This document shows positions 62,168 to 64,000 of a stretch of 64,000 nt of DNA, in pieces (the stretch's first letter is position 1; every line of letters begins with the position of its first letter). Source of the DNA: Clostridiales bacterium (lineage in GTDB: Bacteria > Bacillota > Clostridia > Oscillospirales > Oscillospiraceae); assembly GCA_004555205.1 (NCBI GenBank), contig SFIY01000002.1, positions 1 through 64,000 of the forward strand, written 5' to 3'. Made by a program: the position numbers and the translations under genes. Below the pieces are notes generated by a model. It was given only the letters and a program-made list of their open reading frames with translations, was not told where the DNA came from and did no database searches.

Positions 62168-62610
62168 TTTGCCATGTCCCTCCTCTTCTGCTTCAGGATC
62201 TCCGCCGCCTGCACGATCCCCGCCAGCACAGCCTCCGGCTTCGGCGTGCAGCCGGCGATCGTCACATCCACATGGCAGTATTTGTCCAGCGGGCCTTCCA
62301 CGGCGTAGCTGTTTTTAAACACATTGCAGCTATTGGGACACGAGCCCATGGCCACGATCACACGCGGCTCCGGCACCTGCTCCAGCGTGCGGATCAGGCG
62401 TTCCTTGGACTGCGCGGTAACGGGGCCGGTGACCACCACGATGTCGGCATGGCGGGGCGTACCTGCCAGCTTCACACCGAAACGCTCGGCGTCAAAGCGG
62501 GGCGTCACGGCGGCAACCAGCTCGATGTCGCAGCCGTTGCAGGAGCCGGTATTGATATGATAGACCCAAGGGGATTTGGCTGCGCTTTCCGCAATCAGCT
62601 TCTTAAACAT
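62164..62610 (-). CDS. NuoB/EchC-like small subunit
   Basis: 148 residues. The proximal [4Fe-4S] (N2-type) ligands are present: HINTGSCNGCDIELVAAVTP (CxxC), AMGSCPNSCNVFKNSY, and AGCTPKPEAVLAGI. PRHADIVVVTGPVTAQSKER is typical of Ech/Mbh-type small subunits. It should transfer electrons to the large subunit next to the membrane arm. 13 bp after the NuoH-like gene. Neither NuoC- nor NuoD-like genes lie between, which is unusual for Ech operons. Confidence 0.92.
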   Translation of the reverse strand: MFKKLIAESAAKSPWVYHINTGSCNGCDIELVAAVTPRFDAERFGVKLAGTPRHADIVVVTGPVTAQSKERLIRTLEQVPEPRVIVAMGSCPNSCNVFKNSYAVEGPLDKYCHVDVTIAGCTPKPEAVLAGIVQAAEILKQKRRDMAK

Positions 62611-62623
62611 ATCTCAACCCTCC

Positions 62624-63562
62624 TTACAGACCGAACCAGGCCAGGATCAGGCTCACCAGAGCCAGACCTGTCACCACGGTCCAGTAGAACTTAAACACCT
62701 GCTCCACGCGAAGTCTGGCGCAGATACCGTGCAGCAGCGTGACGCAGACGATCATCACCACCGCGCACAGGGCAAATACGATCAGCACATCCACCGGCGC
62801 AATACCGCTGGTGATGCCGCCCAAAAACAGGGCGCAGAAGAGCGCCGTCAGCACGAACAGCTTCATGGCGTGGTTCAGCTTGAACACGCCCAGCGGTGCG
62901 CCGCTGTACTCCGCCAGCGGGCCTTCGCAGATCTCGGTTTCGGCCTCTGCCACATCGAAGGGATGGCAGCCGGCCTCGGCCGGAATCACCAGCAGCATAG
63001 CCAGCGCCGCAGGGATCATGCTCCAGTGGAACAGGAGGCAGCCGTTGGCGGCCTGATAGGCGGCAATGTCCTGCAGGCTCAGGGAGCCCACCTGTCGGGC
63101 AACGCTCAGCAGCACCAGCACCAGCGGCAGCTCATAGCTCATCATGGCCACCATCTCGCGGGAGATACCCACACCGGCGAAGGGCGAGCCGGAAGCGCTG
63201 CCGCCCACGATCAGGCACACCGCCGGAATGGTCAGCAGGTACAGCACCACCAGCAGGTCAGCCGTGCCGGAGAAGGCGGAGAATCCGCAGATGGGGATGA
63301 ACAGCATGGTCACCGCCAGACTCACCATGCCCACCACCGGCGCCCACAGGTACACGGTGCGGTTGGCGTGGTGCGGAATGATGGTCTCCTTGCCCATCAG
63401 CTTGAAGAAATCATAGAACGGCTGCACGATGGGAGGGCCTACACGGCGCTGCATACGGGAGAGCACCTTACGGTCGATACCGCTGAGCAGCAGGCCGCCC
63501 ACAGCCACGAACAGCAGGCCGGGGAAGAACAAAATGCGCAGAATGGCAAACAGAATTTCCAT
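62624..63562 (-). CDS. NuoH/EchB-like membrane subunit
   Basis: 312 residues, about eight membrane helices. LLLSGIDRKVLSRMQRRVGP and PPIVQPFYDFFKLMGKETII form the quinone-site-like loop of the NuoH family; FDVAEAETEICEGPLAEYSG and GAPLGVFKLNHAMKLFVLTA hold the conserved acidic loop residues (EAETEI, EGPLAEYSG). It anchors the hydrophilic arm and couples redox change to ion movement. 14 bp after the partial antiporter-like gene. Confidence 0.93.
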   Translation of the reverse strand: MEILFAILRILFFPGLLFVAVGGLLLSGIDRKVLSRMQRRVGPPIVQPFYDFFKLMGKETIIPHHANRTVYLWAPVVGMVSLAVTMLFIPICGFSAFSGTADLLVVLYLLTIPAVCLIVGGSASGSPFAGVGISREMVAMMSYELPLVLVLLSVARQVGSLSLQDIAAYQAANGCLLFHWSMIPAALAMLLVIPAEAGCHPFDVAEAETEICEGPLAEYSGAPLGVFKLNHAMKLFVLTALFCALFLGGITSGIAPVDVLIVFALCAVVMIVCVTLLHGICARLRVEQVFKFYWTVVTGLALVSLILAWFGL

Positions 63563-63576
63563 AGTCCCTCACCTCC

Positions 63577-64000
63577 TCAATGCACGAAAATAAACAGATA
63601 CACGATGAATACGGCCGTGGCCGCCACCGCCCACAGGGCGTAGTCGTTGACGATGCCGGAATGGGCGCGCTGCATAAAGCGGAAGTAGCCCTTCCAGTTC
63701 TGCTTGAAGCCCCAGAACAGGTCGCCGCCTGCCACATGGCTGGGCAGCGCCTTTTCGCCGCCGAAGAAGGCATCGTACTTCGCCTGCGGCTCCTCGCCCT
63801 CTGTCAGCACCTGACCGCGGCTGCGCTTGCCGGTAACGATCACGATACCCACGGCGAAGAACACCACCACAAACAGCGCCAGCCACATCAGGGGATTCCA
63901 GAAGCTCAGCGTGGCGCCCTGGATTTCCAGATTCCGGATACCGGCCGCAGCGGCATAGCCGTCGCCCATCATCTTGTCGATGTAGTTGCTCACATTGATG
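63577..64000 (-). CDS. C-terminal part of an antiporter-like (NuoL/EchA-type) membrane subunit, cut by the window edge
   Basis: 141 codons are visible; the frame is open to the edge (a GTG at 63993 is not taken as the start). Two membrane helices (PLMWLALFVVVFFAVGIVIV and NDYALWAVAATAVFIVYLFI) flank a soluble loop with AKYDAFFGGEKALPSHVAGG and DLFWGFKQNWKGYFRFMQRA. This loop plus final helix is the usual end of the proton-antiporter-like subunit of Ech/Mbh-type complexes. The first gene visible of the operon with the NuoH-, NuoB- and NuoI-like genes. Confidence 0.78.
   Translation of the reverse strand, partial: INVSNYIDKMMGDGYAAAAGIRNLEIQGATLSFWNPLMWLALFVVVFFAVGIVIVTGKRSRGQVLTEGEEPQAKYDAFFGGEKALPSHVAGGDLFWGFKQNWKGYFRFMQRAHSGIVNDYALWAVAATAVFIVYLFIFVH

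Overview
The window reads as chromosomal DNA of an anaerobic, high-GC member of the Firmicutes, most like gut Clostridia of the Oscillospirales. The reasons are a PolC-type replicative polymerase, the Clostridia order pyrH-frr-uppS-cdsA-dxr-rseP-ispG-polC, a T-box in front of leuS, a TPP riboswitch in front of the ECF protein ThiT, Rho-independent terminators everywhere, a sortase-type wall anchor, and an Ech-type membrane oxidoreductase. The species call is inference; no rRNA is present.

Layout. 1-2830 is a lower-GC accessory end: the start of a type I restriction methylase (hsdM, frameshifted) running off the left edge, preceded by an AlbA_2/Schlafen-like protein and an XRE repressor with a clear promoter/operator, then two cargo genes of a former mobile element (tnpV and its partner). 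2831-15288 is a minus-strand housekeeping block: MATE pump, M18 aminopeptidase, a fused Sua5-CoaE protein, LUD protein, prfA, flavodoxin, ABC-F, murF, ddl and rodA. 15427-17254 (plus) carries tsaE-tsaB-upp. 17320-20925 (minus) is a compact MoxR ATPase / leucine-rich-repeat / VWA trio. 21030-21626 is an orphan phage holin pair.

21745-30601 is a purine/hydantoin catabolic region: ssnA behind a structured leader RNA, a small AT-rich inserted gene, ygfK (split by an internal deletion and frameshift), a wall-anchored 5'-nucleotidase on the other strand, and hydA with a membrane protein. 30652-41532 is the long minus-strand cell-envelope/isoprenoid/translation cluster from pyrH to polC and sfsA. 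41682-51327 holds tRNA-Gln, thiT, cardiolipin synthase, pncB, an acidic zinc-ribbon protein, efp, yqeG, an unknown protein, rpsU and leuS. 51731-60090 is one tightly packed operon smc-ftsY-rph-(two small genes)-rdgB-yhbY-nadD/yqeK-rsfS, which runs on towards leuS. 60245-61337 has a ClpP/TepA-like protease and a cysteine-rich small protein. 61442-64000 is the 3' part of an Ech-like complex whose ferredoxin subunit is extended by a duplicated polyferredoxin tail.

How the genes work together: three t6A genes (tsaC-like, tsaE, tsaB) lie within about 11 kb; PncB and NadD serve NAD salvage and the CoaE domain makes CoA; MurF, Ddl, RodA, UppS and CdsA build the envelope. The least ordinary parts are the MoxR-LRR-VWA trio, the ssnA leader, the broken ygfK, the polyferredoxin-tailed Ech subunit and the hsdM/AlbA/XRE edge. 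All calls come from reading the sequence; no database search was run.
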